Source: Cytophagaceae bacterium ABcell3 (GTDB taxonomy: Bacteria > Bacteroidota > Bacteroidia > Cytophagales > Cytophagaceae). Taken from it: a stretch of 64,000 nt of DNA. The notes beneath the pieces were generated by a model, which ran no database searches, was not told the origin of the DNA, and saw only the letters and a list, made by a program, of their open reading frames with translations. The position numbers were made by a program, and so were the translations under genes. The DNA is taken from the NCBI GenBank assembly GCA_030913385.1, contig CP133159.1, positions 1,634,584 through 1,698,583 on the forward strand, written 5' to 3'. Positions 29,101-37,513 of the stretch are shown one piece after another (the stretch's first letter is position 1; the number at the start of each line of letters is the position of its first letter).

Positions 29101-32100
29101 GAAAACTTAAAAATCCCCAAGAAAACTTTGGTGCCATAACACGGGCGGTATCTGGTGATATCGATTTTGACAATTCAAATGTGCAGTATGTTGAGTTTTG
29201 GTTAATGAGTCCCTATATAAACTCTAATGAAAATACAATGATTGAAGGGGAGCCATTTGACCATAATACCCGAGGACAACTGTATTTTAACTTAGGTAGT
29301 ATATCTGAAGATGTTTTGAAAGACGGACGTCACTCTTTTGAGAATGGACTCCCTACAGAGCCCGATGATGAAGGGGTGGATGTTACTCCTTGGGGTCATG
29401 TGCCAAGACAACAGTATCTAACCAATGCGTTTGATAACACAGGTAGAGATCGTCAAGACGTCGGTCTTGATGGTTTGTCTAATGAAGAAGAAAGAGAGTT
29501 CTTTAATGATTTCTTGAATCAACTTCCTGGAAGTGCGAGGAATATCGTTCAGGAGGACCCTTCAGGTGATGACTTTAAGTTCTTCCATGATCAGGAGTAT
29601 GATGAAAGGGAAGCCTCTGTTTTGGAACGTTATAAACGCTTCAACGGTCTTGAGAACAACTCGCCTACAAGTACAGGAAATGTGCCACAAGCAAATAATC
29701 AGCTTCCCGATAATGAAGACCTTAACCAAGACAACACAGTTAATGACCTGGAAGAATACTATGAGTATAGAATAGATATAGATCCTAATAGGTTTTCTGT
29801 TGGTCAAAACTACATAGTAGACCAGAACGTGCAGAGCAATGTGAATGGAGATGAAGTGACTTGGTACCTTTTTAGAATTCCAATCCGTGAGCCAGATAAT
29901 ACAGTTGGTAATATCAGTGGTTTTAAGTCTATCAGGTTTATGCGGATGTATATGACCGGGTTTGAAAAACCTATTGTGCTACGTTTGGCAAAGTTTCAAA
30001 TGGTTGCCAACCAGTGGAGAACCTATCAGCACGATGATATTAATGACCCTGATTTTAGGGTTGTTAATGAGGCTGGTACAGAAACATTTACGGTATCTTC
30101 GGTTAACATCGAACAACATGGACAAGCGTCTGAGAATGCACCTGCTTATACATTGCCTCCTGGCTTTCATAGAGATATGGATGTGACATCTCCACAGCCG
30201 AGGGAGCTTAATGAGCAGTCTCTTAGCCTTTGTGCGGAGCGATTGCCTGACGGAAGATCAAGGGCAGTATTTAAGAACGTAAATATGGACTTTGTCAACT
30301 ATCGGAGGTTAAGGATGTTTATTCATGCCCATACCCAAGATATTAATGTGCAAGATGAAGATATGCAGGTCTTTATTAGGTTGGGTACTGACTTTGTTGA
30401 AAACTATTATGAAATCTCTATTCCTTTATATTTGACTCCTATAGGTGCTACTGACGAGCATGAAGTTTGGAGGTCTGAAAATGAGCTGGATATTTTGCTC
30501 GAAGACCTTGTAGAGGTAAAGATTAATAGAGACCGTTCTGAGGATTACGGTTTTGCTAATACTTATATAGAACAGCATGGAAACCGGACCATTGCCGTAA
30601 GGGGTAGACCTGAACTGAGTTCCGTACAGACTATTATGCTGGGTATACGAAACCCTGCCAGAGAAGGACCGTCTCGTGCTGAACGATCTATATGTGTTTG
30701 GCTAAATGAACTTAGGTTGGCAGAGTTCCAAACCCAAAATGGTTGGGCAGCAACCGCCATTCTGAATACCAAATTGGCAGATGTCGCTAATGTTACGGCT
30801 TCTGCTAGATATGTTTCGGCAGGCTTCGGTTCACTAGACCAAAGGATTTCTGAGCGCCAACGGCATAATACTTTAGAATATGGTATCGCCTCCAATGTCA
30901 GTGTAGATAAGTTCTTACCTGAAAAATTGGGATTGAAATTACCGTTTTATGTTAGTCATGACCGTATGGTTATTACGCCTGAGTTTAACCCTTTGAACCC
31001 TGACGTTCCTATGGACCGGGCACTCGATGGTTTGCCTGAAGAAAAACGGGCAGACTATGAACGGTTTATATTGGATCAAACCACTAGGAACAGTTGGAAC
31101 TTTACCAATATTCAAAAAGTAAAAACCAAAGAAGGGGCCAAAAGTCGGATATATGATATTGAAAACCTGACTTTGTCATTTGGGTATAGCCGTACTACCA
31201 GGACGAATGTTGATATTAAAGAGTATGATTTCAGGCATTACAGGGCCGCACTGGGGTATAATTATGCCTTTACCCCTAAGGTATATGAGCCATTTAAGAA
31301 GTTCCGTTTTCTGAAGTCCCCATATTTTAGACTTATTAAGGATTTTAATTTTAGCATTCTGCCAAATAGGATATCCGTACGGGGAGACCTGGACCGAAGG
31401 ATTATAAAAACACAGTTTTATGAAGGAAATCCATTAGATGGTTTTGTCCAGGATCCTTTTTACGAAAAAGCTTTTGCATTTAACAGGGTGTATGCTGTTA
31501 ACTGGAATGTGACGAAAAACCTGTCTGTTGATTATACCGCAAATGCTTTTGCGCTTATAGATGAACCGGAAGGGGACCCTGATGCCGACGGGTACAATAG
31601 GATACTCTTAGATCAGCTAAAGTATGGTGGTAGGATGAAGGATTTCAATCAAATGGTTGCATTAAATTATAAAGTACCTTTTGATAAAATACCACTTACT
31701 GACTGGATTGGTGCCGATGTCCGTTATTCGGGAGGATACACCTGGACCGCAGGAGCGCTTAGCGTAGCGGACTCATTGGGTCACTTGACAGCCAATAGCA
31801 GAGAACGGTCTATTAACTCTAGGATCAATTTTGAGAAGCTGTACAATAAAAACAAGTTCCTGAAAGAAATTAACAAACCTAAACCTAAACGCCGAAAACC
31901 CGGGCCACCAAGTGCCAAGAAAGACACTACGGAACAGCAGAAAAAGGAACTCAAAGGTTTGAAAGCGGGTATCCGATCGTTGATGAGTCTTAAAACCATT
32001 AATGCTAGCTTTACTGAAACAGAAGGTATTTCTTTACCAGGTTTTATGAATACGCCGCGGGTAGTTGGTTTGAGTCCGGGAGGAAATGCCACGTTGGATA

Positions 32101-33350
32101 TGACGCCATTTGTTTTGGGTTCTCAAAACATGGATATAAGGCATATGGCTTCGTATAACCAATGGTTGACGCACAGTCGGGCCCTGAACAATACATTTAA
32201 CTATTCGCGGAATCAGAATTTTAATGCTCGGGCTGCATTGGAACCTTTCAAAGACCTTAAAATAAGTGTAGATGCTAAAATGTCCAAAATGTCTAACTAT
32301 CAAGAGTTTTACAGGATGGATACGGCGTATGTGCAGAACCCGACTAGGGAAAACTATCGGTTTAACTCAGAAAACCCATTTCAAAACGGTAGTTATAGTG
32401 CCACTTTTATATCTATTAGAACTGCCTTTCGAGACCCTGACCAGTTGTTTAGTGAGTTAGAGCAAAACAGGGCAAGGTTTAGGGCCAGGCTAAATGCCGA
32501 ACGGAGGCATGATCAGGATTTTGAAGGATATGGGCTTAATTCGCAAGATGTGTTAATCCCTGCTTTTTTGGCTACTTATGCAGGAGAAGACAAAGGTACT
32601 TCACGTCTGTCGCCCCAAAGATTGCCCCTTCCAAACTGGCGGATAGATTTTAACGGGCTTACCCGCATTGAGAAGCTGAAAGATATTTTCCCTGCATTTA
32701 CTGTTTCACATGCTTACCAAAGTATGTATAACATTTCAAACTATACCTCATCGTTAATTTATGGGCCGAGCATGGTGGGACCTAACATGGGACTTTTTGA
32801 CCCTATTGACGGTAGCGATATGTTAACAAATGAAGACGGACGTTATATCCCGGTATTTGTTTTGGACCAGATTAGTATCGTTGAACGCTTTGCTCCTCTG
32901 ATAGGGGTCAACTTTAGGACAAAAAGCAAGCTTTCATTTAAACTAGACTATACAAAAGACCGTACTTTAACTTTGAATATGTCGAACAGTCAAGTGACGG
33001 AAATTAGGAACGAAGGGATTATTTTTGGTCTGGGGTATGCAAAAACAGGCATGAAGCTTCCTATTCCTATAGACGGGAACCCGTATACGGTATTGAAAAA
33101 TGAGCTTACCTTGCGGTTAGACGTTGCTGTAAGAAACGGTGTGACCGTTCAAAGAAAACTGGATGAACAAAGTACCGTTACCGCTGGTAATATTAACTGG
33201 CAGTTAAGGCCTACAATTAACTATATGGTCAACCAAAGGTTGACTTTGCAGTTTTACTTTGAGAGAAGTGTGAACGATCCATTGATCTCAACTTCATTTA
33301 AGCGGTCGACAACCGCATTTGGTGTGCAGCTAAGATTTACGCTTTCTTAA
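26178..33350 (+). CDS. sprA: Type IX secretion outer-membrane translocon protein SprA (Sov)
   Basis: SprA forms the very large single-chain beta barrel through which T9SS cargo crosses the outer membrane; it is also needed for gliding in Flavobacterium. At 2,390 residues the length fits. Translation begins at TTG 26178: it precedes a good signal sequence (FLFTGIFCLILAVWLSNA), and no ATG occurs before it would be lost. A highly charged linker (about residues 50-73, DKEKDKEKEQREK and onward) precedes the conserved N-terminal SprA domain (LRLPAPGLGSIFGKDFVEIKPNGYV). Repeated beta-strand regions fill the rest, with a basic Pro-rich insert near residues 1895-1920. It ends in a barrel-like strand pattern (FGVQLRFTLS). 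It probably secretes the adhesin at the window start. Confidence 0.97.
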   Translation: MSKFSKNSFLFTGIFCLILAVWLSNANTASSKIVPWDKELAPADTSDKEKDKEKEQREKEKELERQRKESRRPIYYEHDREGDPFSNESPESPLLGPKPSNLHLDVELDTTLDNYIIHEKVGDDIDARPDSEMTFEEYSRYKNRQMMRQYWKDKSAGDKELEDNTIGEASLRLPAPGLGSIFGKDFVEIKPNGYVTLDFGGRWQRTQNPAMPINMQRMGGFEFDQMIGMNVVGTIGDKLQLTANWDTKAQFEFQNNLKLEFTGYEEDIIQKIEAGNVSMPLNTQLISGSQNLFGIKTRLQFGRLSVTSIAASQRGQADEIRIEGGSQSRQFELRADKYDENKHFFIGQFFRNNYERSLKTTPVIMSGVKITRLQVYITNRTNVTENTRNMVAYLDLGEANPHKETFREGNGGRLTPADNAANKLFRSIRQYTQTTSLRENLAASGLEAGEDFEIINNARRLEPNREFHYHEDLGYISLNTPLRADEVLAVAYEYTYNGKNYRVGQLQDETQNLKDEEVMILKMLKPSTVRLNLPTWDLMMKNIYQLETNQLTRENFQMRIIYKDDISGADRPNIQEGAASKAPLLRLLGLDQLNPNNDPPADGNFDYIEGVTVDSRYGRIMFPVLEPFGSSLKQHFDTINESHLVNKYIFQELYDMTRIDAEQIASKNKYFLSGRYQSASSSEVMLPGINISPGSVIVTAGSSPLQEGVDYTVDYNMGRLKIINEGVLASGNEIRIRFEKADLVNFRQKYFLGSRFDYRVSDDINFGATILHQSERPQVSRVAFGDEPSANTIWGLDANYASESRIITKIIDKFPLIQTKAPSSVTASGEFAHLIPGYSRGLNLNQDEGGTSYIDDFEGAETPFDLTRTPTLKWHLGATPMRFPEARSHGLEYAYKRARLAWYTVDLSFYTDRGRPDHITQEDVDNHFVRRVDPQEVAPGFQELLGNINEPVLDLAYYPSERGPYNYNPDLTSDGKLKNPQENFGAITRAVSGDIDFDNSNVQYVEFWLMSPYINSNENTMIEGEPFDHNTRGQLYFNLGSISEDVLKDGRHSFENGLPTEPDDEGVDVTPWGHVPRQQYLTNAFDNTGRDRQDVGLDGLSNEEEREFFNDFLNQLPGSARNIVQEDPSGDDFKFFHDQEYDEREASVLERYKRFNGLENNSPTSTGNVPQANNQLPDNEDLNQDNTVNDLEEYYEYRIDIDPNRFSVGQNYIVDQNVQSNVNGDEVTWYLFRIPIREPDNTVGNISGFKSIRFMRMYMTGFEKPIVLRLAKFQMVANQWRTYQHDDINDPDFRVVNEAGTETFTVSSVNIEQHGQASENAPAYTLPPGFHRDMDVTSPQPRELNEQSLSLCAERLPDGRSRAVFKNVNMDFVNYRRLRMFIHAHTQDINVQDEDMQVFIRLGTDFVENYYEISIPLYLTPIGATDEHEVWRSENELDILLEDLVEVKINRDRSEDYGFANTYIEQHGNRTIAVRGRPELSSVQTIMLGIRNPAREGPSRAERSICVWLNELRLAEFQTQNGWAATAILNTKLADVANVTASARYVSAGFGSLDQRISERQRHNTLEYGIASNVSVDKFLPEKLGLKLPFYVSHDRMVITPEFNPLNPDVPMDRALDGLPEEKRADYERFILDQTTRNSWNFTNIQKVKTKEGAKSRIYDIENLTLSFGYSRTTRTNVDIKEYDFRHYRAALGYNYAFTPKVYEPFKKFRFLKSPYFRLIKDFNFSILPNRISVRGDLDRRIIKTQFYEGNPLDGFVQDPFYEKAFAFNRVYAVNWNVTKNLSVDYTANAFALIDEPEGDPDADGYNRILLDQLKYGGRMKDFNQMVALNYKVPFDKIPLTDWIGADVRYSGGYTWTAGALSVADSLGHLTANSRERSINSRINFEKLYNKNKFLKEINKPKPKRRKPGPPSAKKDTTEQQKKELKGLKAGIRSLMSLKTINASFTETEGISLPGFMNTPRVVGLSPGGNATLDMTPFVLGSQNMDIRHMASYNQWLTHSRALNNTFNYSRNQNFNARAALEPFKDLKISVDAKMSKMSNYQEFYRMDTAYVQNPTRENYRFNSENPFQNGSYSATFISIRTAFRDPDQLFSELEQNRARFRARLNAERRHDQDFEGYGLNSQDVLIPAFLATYAGEDKGTSRLSPQRLPLPNWRIDFNGLTRIEKLKDIFPAFTVSHAYQSMYNISNYTSSLIYGPSMVGPNMGLFDPIDGSDMLTNEDGRYIPVFVLDQISIVERFAPLIGVNFRTKSKLSFKLDYTKDRTLTLNMSNSQVTEIRNEGIIFGLGYAKTGMKLPIPIDGNPYTVLKNELTLRLDVAVRNGVTVQRKLDEQSTVTAGNINWQLRPTINYMVNQRLTLQFYFERSVNDPLISTSFKRSTTAFGVQLRFTLS

Positions 33351-33438
33351 TATTAATAGTGGTAAAATATAGCTATTTTTGAACGAATCGTTTTTATAAT
33401 GGTAATAAAATTGAAATTTTTAACTAAAAGCGTTTTTT

Positions 33439-33819
33439 ATGAATTTCCCTGAAAATTTAAAGTACACTGAGGAACATGAATGGGTTAGAGCCGAGGGCGA
33501 TGTTGCTTATATAGGTATCACTGATTTTGCCCAAAGCGAATTAGGCGATATTGTATATCTTGATATCGACTCTGTAGGAGTAACAGTGGACGGCAATTCT
33601 GTTTTTGGCTCTGTAGAAGCTGTGAAAACTGTTTCTGATCTTTATATGCCTGTTACCGCTGAAGTCCTAGAGGTAAATCCAGAGTTGGAGTCTAACCCAG
33701 AACTGGTAAACTCTGATCCTTATGGCAAAGGGTGGATTATCAAAGTGAAGCCTGTAGACCCTTCTTCGATAAATGATCTTCTTGATGCAGAAGGATATAA
33801 AAAAGTTATTGGGCAATAG
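33439..33819 (+). CDS. gcvH: Glycine cleavage system H protein
   Basis: GcvH carries a lipoyl arm that shuttles the aminomethyl group between the P, T and L proteins. The lipoylation site is Lys63 in [29 protein letters not shown] at the N-terminus and [13 protein letters not shown] are also family marks. The 126-residue length is standard. It follows sprA by 88 bases. gcvP and gcvT are elsewhere. TATTTTTG at 33374-33381 is a possible -7 box. Confidence 0.96.
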   Translation: MNFPENLKYTEEHEWVRAEGDVAYIGITDFAQSELGDIVYLDIDSVGVTVDGNSVFGSVEAVKTVSDLYMPVTAEVLEVNPELESNPELVNSDPYGKGWIIKVKPVDPSSINDLLDAEGYKKVIGQ

Positions 33820-33828
33820 TAGAAGTTA

Positions 33829-34218
33829 ATGTTTCTCAGATACAATATTTTTGCGATTGCCTGGGGAATACTTGTATTATTTCTGACATTATTTCCCGGA
33901 CAGGAGATGCCTGATCTTTCTGTCTGGGATATGTTTAGCTTTGATAAATTTGCACATATTTTTGTTTTTGCTGTTCAGGTCTTTCTTCTAATTGTTGGGT
34001 TTACCAAACAATACACCTTCGATACACTGCGAAAGCATCCGGTTCGATATGCTATACTTTTTTCTTTCTTGCTTGGTTTTCTTATAGAGTTTTTCCAAAG
34101 TCTTATTCCTGGCAGAGGTTTTGATTATTTTGACCTTGTTGCTGATTTTGTTGGGTGCGTGCTTGGTTGGGTAGGCTTTTATTTCGTTTATCAATTTAGG
34201 TCTGAGTACAATGAGTAA
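33829..34218 (+). CDS. VanZ-like family membrane protein
   Basis: The 129-residue protein has about four hydrophobic helices and the VanZ-like signature: FDKFAHIFVFAVQVFLL in helix 2, and LLGFLIEFFQSLIPGRGFDYFDLVADFVGCVLGW near the end. The family function is unknown apart from low-level teicoplanin resistance in VanZ itself. Ten bases separate it from gcvH, and it overlaps the peptidase gene by eight. Confidence 0.85.
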   Translation: MFLRYNIFAIAWGILVLFLTLFPGQEMPDLSVWDMFSFDKFAHIFVFAVQVFLLIVGFTKQYTFDTLRKHPVRYAILFSFLLGFLIEFFQSLIPGRGFDYFDLVADFVGCVLGWVGFYFVYQFRSEYNE

Positions 34219-35482
34219 AAAGATTTTCTATAGCCTTGCCTTATTTCTGGTTACATTATTGTCCTTCTCCCTTTATTCGCAAGATATAAATAGGGCAAGA
34301 GAAACCATTGAGATATTATCCGCACCTGATATGCATGGCCGGGGATATGTAAACAATGGTGATAAGATTGCTGCTGAATATATTCAGGAAAGGTTTGAGC
34401 AAATTGGCCTTAAAAAAATTAAGAATAGTTATTTTCAAAAATTTACCTTCGATATCAATACTTTCCCTGGACAGGTGAAGTTGCATTCTAACAGGCGGAA
34501 GTTTGTTCCTGGAGAAGACTATATTTTAAAACCTTTTTCCGGTGCAGGTAAAGGCAGGGGCAGACTGGTATATTTTGATACCTTGGCATTGCAAGATTCA
34601 GAGGTGCGCAATGAGTTTCTTAAAAAGAATTTAAAAAGGAAAATAGTTGTCTATGATGGAGATTATTATGGTCGCATGATTGAGTTTCCAGGAATTGTAG
34701 AAAAAGTGCATGAAGCCAAAGCTGTCGTTGAACTGGAAAGTAATAAGTTGACGATGGGTCTTTCTTCAAAACAATATAGCCGACCTTTCTTTCAGGTGTA
34801 TGCCGACTCTTTTGATCAGAGTGCCCGTAGGGCGAGGTTTAAAGTAGAGGCTGAGCTAATTAAAGATTACGAATCGCAAAATGTAATTGGGTATGTGAGA
34901 GGTAAGACAAACCCTGATTCTTTAGTGGTAATATGTGCCCACTACGACCATTTAGGACGTTTGGGAGAAGATACTTATTTCCCCGGTGCTAATGACAATG
35001 CGAGTGGTACAGCTATGCTTTTGGAACTCGCAGATTATTATGCAAAGCCAGAAAATCAAATGAACTTTTCAATCGCTTTTATTGCTTTTGGTGCTGAAGA
35101 AGCGGGCTTGGTGGGATCTAAATATTTTGTGGACAATCCTTTGTTCCCTTTAAAGAATATCAAGTTTTTAGTGAATCTTGATATGATGGGGACTGGTGAT
35201 GATGGGGTAATGGTAGTTAACGGAAAAGTGTTTGAAAACGAATTTCAAACTTTAAAAGCAATCAATAAAGAACACAACTTGCTTCCTCAAATCAAAGCCA
35301 GAGGCGAAGCGGCCAATTCCGATCACTATTTTTTTTACTTAAGGGGTGTCCCATGTTTTTTCTTATATACCCTTGGAGGTATCGCTGCTTATCATGATGT
35401 TTTTGATAAGGCTGAAACACTCCCTCTTACAAGATTCGAAGAGGTTTTTACACTTCTTAATAAGTTTGTTGGAGGTTTTTAA
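34211..35482 (+). CDS. M28 family zinc aminopeptidase, exported
   Basis: A signal peptide (ending LYSQ) precedes an M28 peptidase. Its metal-binding and catalytic residues are visible in ICAHYDHLG (His), GANDNASGTAMLLELA (Asp), FGAEEAGLVGSKYFV (Glu pair), NLDMMGTGDDG (Asp) and SDHYFFYLRGVPCFFLYT (His). A PA-like insert lies between the signal and the catalytic part (about residues 95-225). It is expected to release N-terminal amino acids from peptides in the periplasm or at the surface. Its stop codon lies inside the left end of a palindromic element (35479-35652). Confidence 0.9.
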   Translation: MSKKIFYSLALFLVTLLSFSLYSQDINRARETIEILSAPDMHGRGYVNNGDKIAAEYIQERFEQIGLKKIKNSYFQKFTFDINTFPGQVKLHSNRRKFVPGEDYILKPFSGAGKGRGRLVYFDTLALQDSEVRNEFLKKNLKRKIVVYDGDYYGRMIEFPGIVEKVHEAKAVVELESNKLTMGLSSKQYSRPFFQVYADSFDQSARRARFKVEAELIKDYESQNVIGYVRGKTNPDSLVVICAHYDHLGRLGEDTYFPGANDNASGTAMLLELADYYAKPENQMNFSIAFIAFGAEEAGLVGSKYFVDNPLFPLKNIKFLVNLDMMGTGDDGVMVVNGKVFENEFQTLKAINKEHNLLPQIKARGEAANSDHYFFYLRGVPCFFLYTLGGIAAYHDVFDKAETLPLTRFEEVFTLLNKFVGGF

Positions 35483-35652
35483 CCTGGGTTATGCATTAGA
35501 TTTTGTTATGAGAGGCAAAAGAACAAAAAAACAGCGTATTTGGTTTGCAAAGCGTAGTGGTTCTATGGTTAAAAACCAAATGCGAGCGAAACGTCTGATT
35601 TGAAGTTATTTTGCCACGCAATAGAAAGTTCTAATGCATATTTCAGGTTTAA
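35479..35652. repeat. Palindromic MITE-like element, copy 2 (long form)
   Basis: Ends AACCTGGGTTATGCATTAGA and CTAATGCATATTTCAGGTT form a terminal inverted repeat, the same as at 19770-19829. Inside is a second pair of inverted arms (GCGTATTTGGTTT and AAACCAAATGCG), so the whole 174 bases can fold into a long branched hairpin. There is no coding capacity. It begins within the stop codon of the M28 peptidase gene. Confidence 0.65.
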
Positions 35653-35859
35653 GTAATGCATGCATATGGCCTTGCATGTGGATTAGAGTTATGTTCTGAT
35701 TCCCGTTCTGTTCTGAGCTATTTGAAAATGCTTGGTAGCTCTTTGTTGAATCTGTTTTTCCCTAATAAAACTGTATTTGTGACTCTGCAGTTCTTTTTTA
35801 TAGCAAATGACTTGTAGAGTGTAAGCACTTTTATCGGGTCACCGTATTTTTCTGGGGAT

Positions 35860-36780
35860 TTAAGCAAAAAGCTTAGAGAGCCTGAACAAGAAAAACCTGG
35901 TATCTACAACGCCTCTTAAGTTTGCCCTGAAGAGCTTTATTTTTGAATTAAAAGATTCCGCATTTGCATTGGTAGATCTATTGTCAAAGAAGTTTAGAAT
36001 ATTGCTCATATGGTTGCTTACTGTATTTGCTACCGTTAAAAATTCTTTAATTTCCATCTCATGAGTTTTATTGATCCATTCATTAAACTTTTTTTCAGCG
36101 GAAATTTTTGTGTTGCTTTCATATATTAGCCTAAACTCAAGAACATGGTCATAAGCTTTTTTGAGGTCTGGATAATTTTCAAAAGCTATGTTGGCTCTCT
36201 GCTCTTGGCTTTGAGTCCAATCAGCTTTCTTTTTGGCAAAGACATACCTGCAGCGGGCCAAAAGTTGCTTTGGGGTGTCCCCATTGGGCAATAAGGGTGC
36301 TTTATACCTAACGCCATTCTTTTTGGCAGCTTCGATAGCCTTGTTTTCCATATCCAGTTCAACCCATCTTTGATTGACCCTTATATGTTGTAGAGCCTCC
36401 AGGGCCAGCCTTACTACATGAAAGCGGTCTGTAACCAAATTTGCCATGGGGAAACATGTTCTTGCGGATGACTCCATGTTTTTTGCCATGTCAAGGGTTA
36501 CTTCCTTTACTTTATTCCTTTGTTCCAGAGGGATTTTCTCCAGAACTTGTATGATATTTGCCGACAATGTGCCTTTTACAGAAGCTACCAAAGAGCCTCT
36601 TTTGCCTCTCCCGTTTTTATTGGTAATAAAAGTGTACAACTCTCCTTTTGACAGTGCAACTTCGTCTATACTGAGATGCTCTCCGATATTGTCCGGAAAG
36701 ACCAAATAGTCTTCTGCATGCTCTTTTTGTTCCCACTGCTTAAACCCACTGCTTTTCTTCTTATAGTGCCTCCTCAACAA
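35860..36780 (-). CDS. ISL3/ISAon1-type transposase, catalytic part
   Basis: This is the DDE domain of the transposase. The likely catalytic residues are Asp in LSIDEVALSKGELYTF, Asp in LVTDRFHVVRLALEAL and Glu in STNANAESFNSKIKLFR, and the C-terminus FRLSKLFA is the usual end. The annotated start is a TTG; the frame is actually open upstream to 36849 (after a TAA at 36850-36852), overlapping the N-terminal frame by 38 bases. The phase requires a +1 (or -2) shift from the first frame. ISAon1-like elements in Bacteroidota are commonly found as such a two-frame pair, so it may still be active. Confidence 0.85.
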   Translation of the reverse strand: MLRRHYKKKSSGFKQWEQKEHAEDYLVFPDNIGEHLSIDEVALSKGELYTFITNKNGRGKRGSLVASVKGTLSANIIQVLEKIPLEQRNKVKEVTLDMAKNMESSARTCFPMANLVTDRFHVVRLALEALQHIRVNQRWVELDMENKAIEAAKKNGVRYKAPLLPNGDTPKQLLARCRYVFAKKKADWTQSQEQRANIAFENYPDLKKAYDHVLEFRLIYESNTKISAEKKFNEWINKTHEMEIKEFLTVANTVSNHMSNILNFFDNRSTNANAESFNSKIKLFRANLRGVVDTRFFLFRLSKLFA

Positions 36781-36811
36781 ATCCCCTTTGACCTCATAAT
36801 AGCTGCCAATG

Positions 36812-37198
36812 TTACCAATGGTATCTTCGCGGGTCTCGACCTGTACCTTTTAAAAAATCTGAAAGCTCTTGAGTGATTTTAGAGCCTTCAGCTACAAATG
36901 AATAGTCATTGTAAACTATTTTGTTCTTGCATGTTTTATGCCTCCACCTTCGTCGCTTAAATTCAAGATAAACGGCTTTTCCCCTTATAGGGAAATCTTG
37001 CACAATTTTAGGTTCATAAAAACCTTTAGACTCGTACTCTTCAGGATTATGTTTTCCTAATAGCCGGTTCTGCTCAATGAGGTTGATTTTATAAAAGGAT
37101 CTTTTGCTGTTCAGGTCACATAGCTCTATTACAGCTTCTATTTCAAAAAAATCTAGTATGCCTTCCGGCAAAAAAGGGGCAATAATATTTTCTTTCAT
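36812..37198 (-). CDS. ISAon1-type transposase, N-terminal region
   Basis: 128 residues that correspond to the N-terminal part of the transposase: an LPEGILDFFEIEAVIEL start, then ESKGFYEPKIVQDFPIRGKAVYLEFKRRRWRHKTCKNK. The QDFPIRGKxVYL block is the typical mark of this protein, followed by a basic DNA-binding stretch. The reading frame ends at 36812 inside the start region of the catalytic frame. A run of six T and four A at about 36848-36857 lies in the overlap and could be a slippage site. Confidence 0.82.
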   Translation of the reverse strand: MKENIIAPFLPEGILDFFEIEAVIELCDLNSKRSFYKINLIEQNRLLGKHNPEEYESKGFYEPKIVQDFPIRGKAVYLEFKRRRWRHKTCKNKIVYNDYSFVAEGSKITQELSDFLKGTGRDPRRYHW

Positions 37199-37513
37199 CT
37201 TGCCTTAAAATTAACAAATCAAACCAAAACTCCCCAACTTTTACGTGTGAGCCCTTTTATCTCCTACATAAAAAATGTTTGCAGAGGTGAGTTCTGCGCT
37301 GATTTTGGATATGTAAGCAAAAACTCAGTCCTAACAGTGCCATTGCCATTTAGGTTGGGCGTTGGAAGAAATATATTGCACAACTTTACGTTCATCAGAT
37401 GGAAACATATTCAGGAAAACTATTGACGAAAAGAAACTAAACCATTATGTTGCGGTTATCTATACGGTTACCCGTTTTTTTTGTCAAATTGTTTCATATC
37501 ACCATTGTATAAA

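Larger units (their letters stand above)
35828..37261. mobile_element. ISL3-type (ISAon1-like) insertion sequence with 8-bp target duplication
   Basis: The element itself runs from 35836 to 37253 (1,418 bases). Its ends are imperfect inverted repeats: left GGGTCACCGTATTTTTCTGGGG, right (reverse strand) GGCTCACACGTAAAAGTTGG. Directly outside, CTTTTATC is repeated at 35828-35835 and 37254-37261, an 8-bp duplication as expected for ISL3. Two minus-strand reading frames fill it. It landed between the M28 peptidase and the htrA-like gene without breaking either. Confidence 0.88.

Noticed and set aside
36850-36857. Classical -1 frameshift site (TTTTTTA) in the transposase overlap
   Set aside because: A -1 shift enters a frame that stops at TGA near 36780 and does not reach the catalytic frame.
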